Positions 37,821-47,883 of a stretch of DNA of 64,000 nucleotides are shown here, one piece after another. The notes beneath the pieces are model-generated. The model was not told the origin of the DNA and searched no databases. It worked only from the letters and a program-made list of their open reading frames with translations. The DNA comes from Arenimonas daejeonensis (lineage in GTDB: Bacteria; Pseudomonadota; Gammaproteobacteria; Xanthomonadales; Xanthomonadaceae). Positions within the stretch are counted from its first letter, which is position 1. Each line of letters opens with the position of its first letter. Made by a program: the position numbers and the translations under genes. The DNA is taken from assembly GCF_007993735.1 (NCBI RefSeq), contig NZ_CP042453.1:2108001-2172000 (forward strand), read 5' to 3'.

Positions 37821-40800
37821 GCATCGTCGAGCTCAGCCTGCGCCGCCCGGTGACGGTGATCATGTTCTTCGTGTCCATGGTCGTCATCGGCCTGATCGCC
37901 TCGTTCAGGCTGCCGCTGGAGCAGTTCCCGGCGCTCAACTTCCCCGGCATCTACGTTGACCTGCCGTACCCGGGTTCGACGCCGCAGGAAGTCGAACGCA
38001 GCATCGTGCGTCCGGTCGAAGAGGCGCTGTCCACCTGGAGGGCATCAAGCGCCTGGAGGCCAATGCCCGCGCCGACGGTGGCGGCGTGTTCATCGAGTTC
38101 TCGGACTGGGGCCGCGACGTCGAGGTGCTGGCCTCCGAAGCGCGCGAGCGCATCGATGCGGTGCGCAGTGACCTGCCGGACGATTTCCAGCGATACCAGG
38201 TGATGAAGTTCTCGACCGCCGACGAGCCGATGCTGCGCGTCCGCCTTGGCGGCAATCGGGACCTGACCGGTGCCTACGACCTGATCGAGACGAAACTGGC
38301 GCGCCGGCTGGAGCGCGTTCCCGGCGTCGCCCGGGTCGACATTTCCGGTGCACCGCCGAGCGAAATCGAGATCGCGATCGATCCGGACCGGCTGTCGGCC
38401 CACGGCCTGAGCCTCAATGAGCTGGCCAGCCGACTGCAGGCGGTCAATTTTTCCGTGTCGGCCGGCATGGTGGACGACGGCGACCGCCGCCTGCGTGTGC
38501 AGCCGATCGGTGAGCTGCGCGACCTGCGCGAACTGCGCGAACTCGTCGTCGGAGCCAACGGCCTGCGGCTGGAGCAGATCGCCGATGTGCGCCTGAAGGC
38601 GTCGCGCGTGGATTTCGGTCGCCGCCTGGAGGGCCAGCCGGCCGTCGGCCTGGACATCTTCCGCGAGCGCAATGCCAACCTGGTCGAGGCCGCGAAGTCG
38701 ACCATGGCGGAGATCTACCGCATCGTCGAAGAGCCCGACTTCGAAGGCATCGAGATCATCCTGATCAGCGACCAGGGCGAAAACGTCACCAACTCGCTGT
38801 GGGAGCTGACCGAAGCCGGCATCATCGGCCTGGTGCTGTCGGTGGCCGTGCTGTTCTTCTTCCTGCGGCACTGGCCGTCGACGCTGATGGTCAGCCTGGC
38901 GATCCCGATCTGCTTCGTGATGACGCTGGGTTTCATGCACTTCCTCGGCGTCACGCTGAACGTGCTGACCATGATGGGCCTGCTGCTGGCGGTCGGCATG
39001 CTGGTGGACAACGCCGTCGTGGTCGTGGAGAGCATCTATCAGGAGCGCGAGCGCAATCCCGGCAACCCGGCGGCGGCCTCGATCTTTGGTACCAAGAACG
39101 TCGCGATCGCGCTGTCGGCCGGCACCCTGTGCCACTGCATCGTGTTCCTGCCCAACATCTTCGGCGAGACCAACCAGATCTCGATCTTCATGCTGCAGAT
39201 CGCGGTCACCATCACGGTGTCGCTGCTGGCGTCCTGGCTGGTGGCGATCAGCCTGATCCCGATGCTGTCGGCCAGGATGAAGACGCCACCGGCGGCCACG
39301 GCCCGCAGCGGCGTGATCGCGCGGATGCAGGACCACTACGCGAAGTTCCTGGCGTGGACCCTGCGCCATCGCGGCGCCAGCGTGATGGGCATCATCCTGA
39401 TCTCGGCGGTGAGCTTGCTGCCGATGGTCTGGACCCAGAAGGACATGTTCTACCAAGGAGCCGACCCGCGAACTGGAGATGTACTACCAGTGGAACGGCG
39501 CCTACTCGCTGGAGCAGGTGTCCGACGAGGTACTGCGCGTCGAACAATGGCTGGATGCGAACCGCGAGCGGCTGCAGATCGAACAGATCTATTCCTGGTT
39601 CAGCGAGCAGGGCTGGGCGGGCACCCGCATCACCCTCATCAATGAAGGTGCCAAGCTGCTGGACCCCGCCGAGGTGCAGGAGGAGATCCGCAAGGGCATG
39701 CCGCGTTCCGCCCGCGCCACGGTTGGCTTCCGCGGCGGCGGCCAGCAGCAGGGTGGTGGCGAGGACCAGATCCAGGTGTCCCTGGTCGGCGACTCCTCGG
39801 AACAACTCAAGGTGCTGGCCGAATCCCTGATTCCGCAGCTGGCACGACAGAAGGCGCTGCGCGCGACGTGCGCGTGGATACCGGTGACGTCAACTCCGAG
39901 CTGGCCATCAGCGTGGACCGCGAACGGGCGCTGGGCTTCGGCTTCAGCGCCGACGAGGTCGCCCGTTACGTCGGCATCGCCCTGCGCGGCACGCCCCTGC
40001 GCGAGTTCCGCCGTGGCGAGACGGAGGTGCCGGTGTGGGTCCGTTTCGACGGCTCGGAGGACTTCGGCATCGAGGACCTGTCGGCGCTGAGCCTGCGTAC
40101 CCCGTCGGGCGAGAACATCCCGCTGCTCTCGGTGGTCCGCGTGGACGTGCAGTCGGCGGCGACCCAGGTCTACCGGCAGAACCGGCAGACCATGCTCAAC
40201 ATCCAGGCCAACCTGGCGGAAGGCACCACCCTGCCGGACGCCCGCAAGGCGATGGAGGAAGTGCTGGCGGTGGCGACGATGCCGCCGGGTTATCGCTACG
40301 CCTTCGACGGCGCCTTCCGCCAGAACGACGAAGCCGGCCAGCAGATGATGATCAACCCTGGTGCTGGCGCTGGTGATGATCTACGTGGTGATGGCGGCGG
40401 TGTTCGAATCGCTGCTGTTCCCGGTGGCGATCATGAGCAGCATCGTGTTCTCGATCTTCGGCGTGTTCTGGCTGTTCTGGGCCACCGGCACCGTGTTCAC
40501 GATCATGGCCTTCATCGGCATCCTGGTGCTGATGGGCGTGGTGGTGAACAACGGCATCGTGATGGTCGAGCACATCAACATACTGCGGCGATCCGGCCTG
40601 GATCGGACTTCGGCATTGGTGCAGGGCAGCCGCGACCGCCTGCGCCCGATCCTGATGACCATGGGCACGGCGATCCTGGGCATGGTGCCGATCGCGCTCA
40701 GCAGCACGCAGATGGCCGGCGACGGCCCGCCGTATTACCCGATGGCGCGCGCCATCGCCGGTGGCCTGGCGTTCTCGACCCTGGTCAGCCTGCTGTTCCT

Positions 40801-40918
40801 GCCGACGATCTACGCGATCCTCGATGACATCAGCGCGTTCGTCTCGGCGAAGTTCAGCCGCGCGCGCGAGCTGGCGCCGATGGCGCCCCGGGGCGACGCG
40901 GTGGTGCAGGGCGAGTGA
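37817..40918 (+). CDS. RND efflux permease 2 (HAE-1/AcrB type; four frame breaks)
   Basis: About 1030 residues, MSIVELSLRRPVTVIMFFVSMVVIGLI to SRARELAPMAPRG. Relay motif LAVGMLVDNAVVVVESIYQERERN and second-half FIGILVLMGVVVNNGIVMVEHIN with RPILMTMGTAILGMVPIALSS. Breaks: C missing at the CCTGG near 38034; one-base error between 39451 and 39468; two extra bases near 39862 in a GC repeat; C inserted at the CCTGG near 40357. Overlap of four bases with permease 1 suggests equimolar co-translation and a heterotrimer, as in MdtBC. Substrate unknown. Confidence 0.92.
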
Positions 40919-40926
40919 ATCGCGAT

Positions 40927-40956
40927 CCGGTCCCGGCGGGAAACGCCGTGGACCGG
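40927..40956. terminator. GC-rich hairpin after the efflux operon
   Basis: Stem 40927-40938 with 40944-40956, one bulged T, loop GGAAA. It lies between converging genes and lacks a U-tract. Confidence 0.5.
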
Positions 40957-40969
40957 ACCTGCGTTCCGA

Positions 40970-42182
40970 TCAGAGCTGGCTGATGAGCTTGGCGCCCGCG
41001 GTCCACACGCCGATGGCGGTGCCCAGGCTGGTCAGGAAGAAATTCACCAGCACCCGCGCCACCCGGTTCTGCCACCAGCCCTTCCAGTGGCCGGTGTCAT
41101 CGCGCAGGCGCAGGAAGTCGGCATAGGTCGGCTTGCGGACCCAGGCTTCCACCGCGGCACTGACCGTGCCGGAGGCCAGGGCCGGGTGCAGCGGCGTCAA
41201 CGGCGACGACACGAACGCCGCCAGGATGCTCAATGGATGTCCGCCGGCCGCCAGGCAGCCCAGCGCGCCGCCAACCGCGGTGATCAGCGCCCAGTGCATC
41301 AACATCTGGCCACCGACCTCGAAGCCGCCCTGCCACACGCCCCAGGCGAATCCACCGATCAGGAAGGCCCATAAGGAACAGCGTGAACCACGGCACCTGG
41401 CTGGTCGGCGGCAGGCTGTTCAACGATTCCAGTTGCGGTGCCGGCGCCTGCTGGTCGTCACGCAGGTGTTCGGCGAGGCCCTTGAGGTGGCCGGCACCGA
41501 CCACCGCCAGCACCTCGCGTGCACCTTCGGCGCCGACCTGGCGCAGGCGCGCGGCCATGAAGCGGTCGCGCTCGGCGATCACGGCTTCGTAGAGGGGCGG
41601 ACTGCCGGCGGCGAATTCGCCGAAGCTCGACTCCAGGAAATCGCCCTGCTTGAGTTTTTCGATCTCCTCGCTCTCGACCTGTTCGTCGGCAAACAGGCTG
41701 GCGCCGAGGCCGGCGATCAGCTTGGTCCGACCCCAGAATCCGAGCCCGCGGAAGGCGCGCTTGAGCGTGATGCCGACGTCGCGGTCGATCAGCGACAGCC
41801 GCAGGCCGCGTTCGTCGGCGCGCTGGGCGGCGGCCTTGAGTTCGGCGCCGGGTTCGACGCCCAACTGTTCGGCCAGGCGGCGCTGGTAGGCGGCCAGGGC
41901 AAGATTGGCGGCGACCAGGCCGGTTTTTCCCTCGCGCAGGATCTGGAACAGGTCGAGTTTCGACAGCGCATCCGGGTCGGTCATCGCCCGGTGCCGCTGG
42001 GCATCGAGTTCGACCGCGATCGTGTCGTAGCGGCCAGTGGCGACTGCCGCTTCGACCGCGTCGACGCTGGCGCGGGAAATGTGTGCGGTGCCGAGCAGGG
42101 TGTAGCGCACGCCGTCGCGTTCGACGATGGCGTGCGGCTGGTCGTGCAGGCCGTCGTAGCCGGCCTCGGTCTGGGTGTTCAA
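40970..42182 (-). CDS. TraB/PrgY-family membrane protein (frameshift)
   Basis: About 403 residues. The N-terminal domain (YTLLGTAHISRASVDAVEAAV, VELDAQRHRAMTD, LSLIDRDVGITLKRAFRGLGFW, VLAVVGAGHLKGL) is the TraB/GumN-like fold with the conserved GTAH and GAGH metal-site motifs, followed by four or so C-terminal membrane helices (LMAFLIGGFAWGV, ALITAVGGALGCLAAG, NFFLTSLGTAIGVW). One G is inserted near 41368. Family members include enterococcal pheromone-shutdown PrgY, proposed proteases. Start overlaps the aguB stop (ATGA at 42179-42182), making it the fourth gene of the agmatine operon; a link with polyamines is inference from position. Confidence 0.82.
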
Positions 42183-43065
42183 TCGCGGTACCGCCTCAGC
42201 AGGTCCTGGTAGGCGTCAATGCGCCGGTCGCGCAGGAAAGGCCAGATGCGGCGCACCTGTTCGCTCCGCGCGAGATCCACTTCGACCACCAGGAGTTCCG
42301 GGGCGTCGGTGTTGGCTTCGGCCAGGAATTCACCCTGCGGCCCCAGCACGTGGCTGCTGCCCCAGAACCGGATGCCCGACGCGCCGAGCGGGGAAGGCTC
42401 GTGGCCGACCCGGTTGCAGCTGAGCACCGGCAGGCCATTGGCGACGGCGTGGCCGCGATGGCTCAGGATCCAGGCGCCGCGCTGGCGGTCCTGCTCGTCC
42501 TGCGCGTCATCCGGGTCCCAGCCGATGGCGGTGGGGTAGAGCAGCAGTTCGGCGCCGGCCAGCGCCATCAGGCGCGCGCCTTCGGGATACCACTGGTCCC
42601 AGCAGACGAGCACGCCGAGGCGGCCGACCGAGGTGTTGATCGGTTCGAAGCCGAGGTCCCCGGGCGTGAAGTAGAACTTCTCGTAGAAACCCGGGTCGTC
42701 CGGGATGTGCATCTTGCGGTACTTGCCGGCGATCGAGCCGTCGGTTTCGAACACCACCGCGGTGTTGTGGTACAGCCCGGCGGCGCGACGCTCGAACAGC
42801 GAGGACACCAGCACCACGCCGTGTTTTTCGCCAGCGCGCCCAGGCGCAACGTGCTGGGGCCGGGAATGGCCTCGGCACGGTCGAATTCGGCCGTGCTTTC
42901 GTGCTGGCAGAAATACGCGCCGTTGTGAAGTTCCTGCAGCAGCACGAGTTTCGCGCCGCGGGCGGCGGCTTCGGCGACGCGCGCCTCGATGTTGGCGAGG
43001 TTGGCTTCGACGCTGCCGTGGTCGCGGTCCTGGACCAGGGCGACGGTGAGGGTGCGCTTGTTCAT
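42179..43065 (-). CDS. aguB: N-carbamoylputrescine amidase (frameshift)
   Basis: Nitrilase-superfamily hydrolase of about 295 residues converting N-carbamoylputrescine to putrescine. Catalytic triad visible: Glu in LVLLQELHNGAYF, Lys in KYRKMHIPDDPGFYEKFYF, Cys in LGVLVCWDQWYPEGARLMAL. One A is missing from an A6 run (plus-strand T-run 42824-42828); corrected reading LAKKHGVVLVSSLFERR. It overlaps aguA by four bases upstream and the TraB-like gene by four bases downstream. Confidence 0.92.
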
Positions 43066-44093
43066 GCCAGCAGGCCTTCGGGTAGTTGCATGGTGACGCA
43101 GTGCAGGCTGCCGTTCTGCCAGATCAGCGGGCGGCAGTCGATCTGGACGATCTCGCGGCCCGGGAAGGCATGCGCCAGTACCTCGGCGGCCGCATTGTCG
43201 GCCACGTCGCCGTAGGCCGGCATCAGCACCGCGCCGTTGACGATCAGGAAATTGGCGTAGGACGCGGCCAGGCGCCGGCCCTCGTCCAGGATCGGCCGCG
43301 CCCAGGGCAGCGGGAACAGCCGGTAGGGCTGGCCGTTGGACTGGCGCAGGGCGGCGATCTCGCCGGCCATCGCGGTCAGCTCGTGGTAGTGGCCGTCGTC
43401 CGGGTCGTCGCAGGCCTGGAAGACGATGGCGTCGGGCGCGGCGAAACGCGCCAGGGTGTCGATGTGGGCGTCGGTGTCGTCGCCCTCCAGATAGCCGTGG
43501 TCGAGCCAGAGCGTGCGCGACTGACCCAGCGACGTTTCGAGCGTCGCGGTGATCTCTTCGCGCGACTTGTCCGGATGCCGTTCGTGCAGGCAGGTCCAGG
43601 TGCTCAGCAGGGTGCCGGCGCCGTCGGTCTCGATGCCGCCGCCCTCGAGCGCGAAATCGATGCGCTGGTGCGCGGCCGGCACCAGCCGGCCCGAGGCATG
43701 CAGCTTGCCGACGAGCTGGTCGTCCAGCCCGGCCTCGAACTTGCCGCCCCAGGCGGTGAAGTGGAAGTCGAGCAGCCTGAAACCGCCGCCTTCGCGCAGG
43801 GTGATCGGGCCGGAATCGCGCAGCCAGGTGTCGTCGTAGTCGACCTCGAAGAAGCGCACCTTGCCCAGGTCCACGCCGGCTGCCTTCAGCAGGCCGCCCG
43901 CCCGCTCGCGCAGGGCCGCATCGGCGACGCAGACCAGGGCGGGCTGGAACCGGGTGATCGCCGCCACCGGGGCGACATAGGTCCGCTCGACGCCGGCCAG
44001 GCGTTCGGCCCAGTCGGTGCCTTCATGCGGCCAAGCGAGCAGGACGGCGGACTGGGGCTCCCATTCCGCCGGAAAGCGCAGGTTGTTGGGCAT
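43062..44093 (-). CDS. aguA: Agmatine deiminase
   Basis: Intact, 343 residues. Hydrolyses agmatine to N-carbamoylputrescine and ammonia; guanidino-group-modifying superfamily. Conserved RFPAEWEPQSAVLLAWPHEGTDW, DYDDTWLRDSGPI, FALEGGGIETDGAGTLL, WLDHGYLEGDDTDAHIDTLARF, and catalytic Cys in NGSLHCVTMQLPEG. With aguB it makes putrescine from arginine-derived agmatine. The preceding small periplasmic protein gene ends three bases upstream, so all four genes (44429 to 40970) form one unit. Confidence 0.95.
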   Translation of the reverse strand: MPNNLRFPAEWEPQSAVLLAWPHEGTDWAERLAGVERTYVAPVAAITRFQPALVCVADAALRERAGGLLKAAGVDLGKVRFFEVDYDDTWLRDSGPITLREGGGFRLLDFHFTAWGGKFEAGLDDQLVGKLHASGRLVPAAHQRIDFALEGGGIETDGAGTLLSTWTCLHERHPDKSREEITATLETSLGQSRTLWLDHGYLEGDDTDAHIDTLARFAAPDAIVFQACDDPDDGHYHELTAMAGEIAALRQSNGQPYRLFPLPWARPILDEGRRLAASYANFLIVNGAVLMPAYGDVADNAAAEVLAHAFPGREIVQIDCRPLIWQNGSLHCVTMQLPEGLLA

Positions 44094-44096
44094 TGC

Positions 44097-44429
44097 TTAC
44101 TGGACGGGCTTGGGGCCGATCTCTTCCGGGCTGGCCTTGTTGGCCACCGCGTCGACGACGTGGCTGTGCTCGAAGTAAACCGAAAAGTTCGGGTACACCC
44201 AGCGGGTGATCGGCGGGTTGTGCTTGCGGTCGCCGGGGCCGGCCACCGGGTCGTGCTTGTGCTGCGGGGCGCCGAACTGGGCTTCGACCTGCTTCATGGA
44301 CTGGCCGCGGGCCGGCAGGGCCTGGCCCTGTTCGGCCTGGACACGTTCGACCAGCAGGGTGTCGGCCTGGGCGGGCGCCTGCAGCAGCAGGCCGGCGGTC
44401 AGGGCGAGGGAAAGGGTCAGGGCCTTCAT
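44097..44429 (-). CDS. Small exported protein, BamE/SmpA-like fold suspected
   Basis: 110 residues with signal peptide MKALTLSLALTAGLLLQAPAQA. The mature part RGQSMKQVEAQFGAPQHKHDPVAG...PPITRWVYPNFSVYFEHSHVVDAV resembles the short alpha-alpha-beta-beta BamE/SmpA pattern (G-M-x-x-x-V-x-x-x-x-G-x-P, then W-x-Y). It has no lipobox cysteine, so it should be soluble in the periplasm. It precedes aguA by three bases. The function and the reason for its linkage to agmatine genes are unknown. Confidence 0.75.
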   Translation of the reverse strand: MKALTLSLALTAGLLLQAPAQADTLLVERVQAEQGQALPARGQSMKQVEAQFGAPQHKHDPVAGPGDRKHNPPITRWVYPNFSVYFEHSHVVDAVANKASPEEIGPKPVQ

Positions 44430-44537
44430 GGTCCACCTCCACAGGTCGTCGGGATGACGGGTAGGCCGGGGATCATCGCAAAACCTGCCCGGATCCGCCA
44501 TGCCGGCGCGGCCTGCGGGAACCCGGCCCCGGAAACG

Positions 44538-44565
44538 GAAAACGCCGGCCAAGGCCGGCGTTTCC
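44538..44565. terminator. Intrinsic terminator after rpmJ
   Basis: An 11-bp perfect stem (44540-44550 with 44553-44563) with a two-base loop; A-run on one side and TTT on the other. On the minus strand it follows the rpmJ stop by 25 bases. Confidence 0.85.
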
Positions 44566-44588
44566 ACAACAACCCGGGCAGCCGGCGC

Positions 44589-44714
44589 TTAGCGCTGGCG
44601 GGCCTTGAAACGCGGGTTGGACTTGCAGATCACGAAGACCTTGCCGCGACGGCGCACGACCTTGCAGTCGCGATGGCGGGTCTTCGCCGACTTCAGGGAC
44701 GAGAGCACTTTCAT
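44589..44714 (-). CDS. rpmJ: 50S ribosomal protein L36 (alternative, C-minus-type, 41 residues)
   Basis: A 41-residue reading, [18 protein letters not shown] to RFKARQR, containing [15 protein letters not shown]. The zinc-ribbon Cys4/His set of the classical form is incomplete (two Cys remain), so this is the zinc-independent paralogue type usually made when zinc is scarce. A good Shine-Dalgarno (AAGGA) lies seven bases before the ATG, a consensus promoter (44753-44781) precedes it, and a strong terminator follows: a monocistronic unit. No Zur box is obvious. Confidence 0.93.
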
Positions 44715-44752
44715 GGCAGTTCCTTGGGTAAATGGGGCGATAAAGAAGCGGG

Positions 44753-44781
44753 ATTATAGACCAGTCCAAAACCGCTTGCAA
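44753..44781 (-). promoter_or_regulatory. Near-consensus sigma70 promoter of rpmJ
   Basis: On the minus strand TTGCAA (44781-44776), a spacer of exactly 17 bases, and TATAAT (44758-44753). Predicted start near 44746, leader of about 32 bases. Confidence 0.85.
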
Positions 44782-44833
44782 TACAAGCCCTTGCCGGCCG
44801 GGATCAGGCTCCGGGCCGGGTCCGGTGTGCCGG

Positions 44834-45460
44834 TCAGAGACGGTAGGCCTGGACCAGGGTGTTCAGGTGCACCCGCTCGGCGTCGCGCAGCAGGGGCGAG
44901 AGCAGCATCATCACCTGGACGATGCCCATCCGGATGGCCTCGTGCTCGTCCTTGTCGCCGCGCACGCTGGCGTAGTTCATCCAGAAGGTGGCCACCACCA
45001 GGATGTTGGTCGCGGTGGCCTCGACCTCGGCCGCAGAGGCCCGCATCACCCCGGCCTGGACCAGGCCCTTCATGCCCGAGGAGGCGCCCTCGGCGGCCCG
45101 TTTCAGGATGCGGGAGAAGCGCAGGCGCAGGCGCCGGTTGCGGCTGAGGATGTCCACCAGGTCGCGGTACAGGAACCGGTATTCCCAGATGCACTCGAAC
45201 ATAAGGTGCAGCTGCAGCCAGATGTCCTCCAGGTCCCGCAGCCGGCCCTCGGGCGACACCAGGGCCGTGTCCATGCGCTCTTCATAGCGCTGGAACAACT
45301 GCTCGATGATGTCGTCCTTGTTGCGGAAGTGGTAGTACAGGTTGCCCGGGCTGATCTCCAGCTCGTCGGCGATGTGGTTGGTGGTGACGTTGGGTTCGCC
45401 CTGTTCGTTGAACATGGCGAGCGAGGCGTCGAGGATGCGCTGGCGGGTGCCCTTGGCCAT
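44834..45460 (-). CDS. TetR-family transcriptional regulator
   Basis: Intact, 208 residues. N-terminal HTH (TRQRILDASLAMFNEQGEPNVTTNHIADELEISPGNLYYHFRNKDDIIEQLF, residues 5-56) and an all-helical ligand domain with hydrophobic pocket segments (LQLHLMFECIWEYRFLYRDL, ILVVATFWMNYASV). The C-terminal part resembles TetR proteins tied to lipid metabolism. It follows the acyl-CoA-binding protein gene by nine bases and is divergent from the fatty acyl-CoA reductase, so it most likely represses both; an acyl-CoA or fatty acid ligand is inference. Confidence 0.88.
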   Translation of the reverse strand: MAKGTRQRILDASLAMFNEQGEPNVTTNHIADELEISPGNLYYHFRNKDDIIEQLFQRYEERMDTALVSPEGRLRDLEDIWLQLHLMFECIWEYRFLYRDLVDILSRNRRLRLRFSRILKRAAEGASSGMKGLVQAGVMRASAAEVEATATNILVVATFWMNYASVRGDKDEHEAIRMGIVQVMMLLSPLLRDAERVHLNTLVQAYRL

Positions 45461-45469
45461 CGGCGGCGG

Positions 45470-45727
45470 TCAGCCGCGCAGGTTCTTCACGAGGTCCACG
45501 TACTTCTTCATCGCGTCCTCGGGTTTGGTGCCGGCCAGTTTCTCCCAGGCTTCGTACTTGGCAGTGCCGACGAAATCGAAGAATCCGGGTTTGGGGCCGC
45601 TGACGTCGCCCTCGGAGCCCTGCTTGTAGAGGGCATACAGGCGCAGCATGGTGTCGTTGTCCGGACGCTCGGCCAGGGCCATCACATCCTGGGCGGCTTT
45701 CTGGAACTGGTCTTTCAGGTCGGCCAT
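45470..45727 (-). CDS. Acyl-CoA-binding protein (ACBP)
   Basis: Intact, 85 residues, MADLKDQFQKAAQDVMALAERPDNDTMLRLYALYKQGSEGDV..., a complete four-helix ACBP with the conserved YxxYKQxxxGD and KYEAWEKLAGTKPEDAMKKYV ligand contacts. Binds long-chain acyl-CoA in the cytosol as pool or carrier. I chose ATG 45727 (preceded by a poor Shine-Dalgarno) because extension to 45877 crosses the promoter region. Its position opposite a fatty acyl-CoA reductase suggests it delivers that enzyme's substrate. Confidence 0.93.
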   Translation of the reverse strand: MADLKDQFQKAAQDVMALAERPDNDTMLRLYALYKQGSEGDVSGPKPGFFDFVGTAKYEAWEKLAGTKPEDAMKKYVDLVKNLRG

Positions 45728-45774
45728 TTTCTTGATCCCCGGGTTGAAGCACGGGTGATAACACGACCCCCGGG

Positions 45775-45802
45775 GACGGTCAACGAAGCGTTTGTCACCG
45801 TC
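45775..45802. promoter_or_regulatory. Imperfect palindrome in the ACBP/reductase divergent promoter (candidate TetR operator)
   Basis: Arms GACGGT (45775-45780) and ACCGTC (45797-45802), with partial symmetry inward, sit between the divergent ACBP-tetR and reductase genes. Size and position suit a TetR-family operator; assignment is inference. Confidence 0.4.
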
Positions 45803-45875
45803 ATTGTGGTCTGGCAAGTTAGGCAGGTGCGGGCGGCCATCGCGGCCGCTCAGGGACAAGGGCAGGGGAGAGGTC

Positions 45876-47865
45876 ATGAGCTATTTCGTCACCGGCGCAA
45901 CCGGGTTCATCGGGCGTTACCTGGTCAGCAACCTGCTCAAGCGCAAGGGCGCGGTGCACGTGCTGGTCCGCAAGGGCTCCGAGAAGAAACTCGACGCCAT
46001 CGCCGCGAAGATGGGCTGGGACCGCAAGCGCATCGTCCCGGTCACCGGCGACCTGTCCAAGCCCAGGCTCGGCCTGACCGCCGCGCAGGTGAAGGCACTG
46101 TCGGGCAAGGTGCAGCACTTCTTCCACCTGGCCGCGATCTACGACCTCTCGGCCGACGCGGCTTCGCAGCAGGTCGCCAACATCGACGGCACCCGCCACG
46201 CCGTCGAACTGGCCGCCGCCCTGAAGGCCGGCTGCTTCCATCACACCAGCTCGATCGCCGCCGCCGGCCTGTACCCGGGCGTGTTCCGCGAGGACATGTT
46301 CGAGGAGGCCGAAGGCCTGAAGGACCCCTACCTGCGCACCAAGCACGAATCCGAGGGCATCGTGCGCAAGGAATGCAAGGTGCCGTTCCGCATCTACCGC
46401 CCGTCCATGGTCATCGGCCATTCCAAGACCGGCGAGATGGACAAGATCGACGGTCCGTACTACCTGTTCACCCTGATCAAGAAGATGCGCGAGACGCTGC
46501 CGCAGTGGGTGCGACGACGCTGGGCGTGGAAGGCGGGCGCATCAACGTCGTGCCGGTGGACTTCGTGGCCGACGCCATGGACCACATCGCGCACAAGAAG
46601 GGCCTGGACGGCCAGTGTTTCCATCTGGTCGACCCGGAGCCGATGCGTTTTGGTGAATTGATGAACACCTTCGCCCGCGCCGCGCACGCGCCGGAGATGA
46701 CCATGCGCGTGGACGCCCGCATGCTGGCCGTGGTGCCGGGCGCGGTGCGCAGCGCCATCACCAACCTGCCGCCGGTCAAGCGTTTCACCAACATGGTGCT
46801 GCGCGACCTCAAGATCCCGCCGTCCACCCTGGCCTTCATCACCTATCCGACCCGCTTCGACACCCGCGTGGTGGAGCGTGCGCTCAAGGGCAGCAAGATC
46901 GCCGTGCCCGAGCTCGAGAGCTACGCCTGGCGCATCTGGGACTTCTGGGAGCGGCAGCTCGATCCCGACCTGTTCGTGGACCGGTCGCTGCGGGGCAAGG
47001 TCGAGAACAAGGTGGTGCTCATCACTGGTGGTTCCTCGGGCATCGGCAAGGCCTCCGCGATCAAGATCGCCGAGGCCGGCGCCAAGGTCATCATCGTCGC
47101 CCGCGGCGAAAAGGAACTGCACGAGACCCGTGACGAGATCCTCGCCGCCGGCGGCAAGTGCTGGGCCTACACCTGCGACCTGACCGACCTGGCCAGCTGC
47201 GACGGCCTGGTCAAGACGGTGCTGGCCGAGCACAAGGCCGTGGATGTGCTGGTGAACAACGCCGGCCGTTCGATCCGGCGTTCGGTCGAGGCCAGCTACG
47301 ACCGCTTCCACGACTACGAACGCACCATGCAGCTGAATTATTTCGGCTGCCTGCGCCTGATCATGGGCTTCCTGCCGGCCATGACCCAGCGCCGCCGCGG
47401 CCACATCATCAACATCAGCTCGATCGGCGTGCTGGCCAGTTCGCCACGTTTTTCGGCCTACGTCGCTTCCAAGGCCGCGCTGGATGCCTTCAGCCGCTGC
47501 GCGCAGGCCGAGTTCAGCGGCAAGAACATCGCCTTCACCACCATCAACATGCCCTTGGTGAAGACGCCGATGATCGCGCCGACCAAGATGTACGACTCGG
47601 TGCCGACGCTCACTCCCGAGGAAGCCGCCGACCTGGTCGTCAAGGCGATCATCGAGCGTCCCAGTCGCGTGGCCACCCGCATGGGCATCTTCGCCGCCAC
47701 GCTCAATGCGCTGGTGCCGAAGGCCTACGAGGTGATCATGAACACGGCCTTCGAGATGTTCCTGATTCGGCTGCCGCCAAGGGCGACCGCAAGGCGCTTC
47801 GCGACGAGACCCCGACGAATGAGCAGGTGGCCTTCGCGGCGCTGATGCGCGGCGTGCACTGGTAA
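45876..47865 (+). CDS. Two-domain fatty acyl-CoA reductase (SDR-SDR fusion; two frameshifts)
   Basis: About 663 residues. The N-terminal extended SDR has TGATGFIGRYLV (NAD(P) site, residues 7-18), Y152 and K156 in PYLRTKHESEGIV, and RPSMVIGHSKTGEMDKIDG. The C-terminal classical SDR starts near residue 385 with VVLITGGSSGIGKASA, then LVNNAGRS, INISSIG and YVASKAALDAFS. This order and length match alcohol-forming fatty acyl-CoA reductases (Marinobacter FAR, about 660 residues) and mycobacterial AcrA1. Expected reaction: acyl-CoA to fatty alcohol with NADPH, for wax esters or ether lipids. One C is missing near 46512 and one near 47761. The first domain begins two codons after the ATG. Confidence 0.88.
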
Positions 47866-47883
47866 GCATCGCCTGGAACGGAA

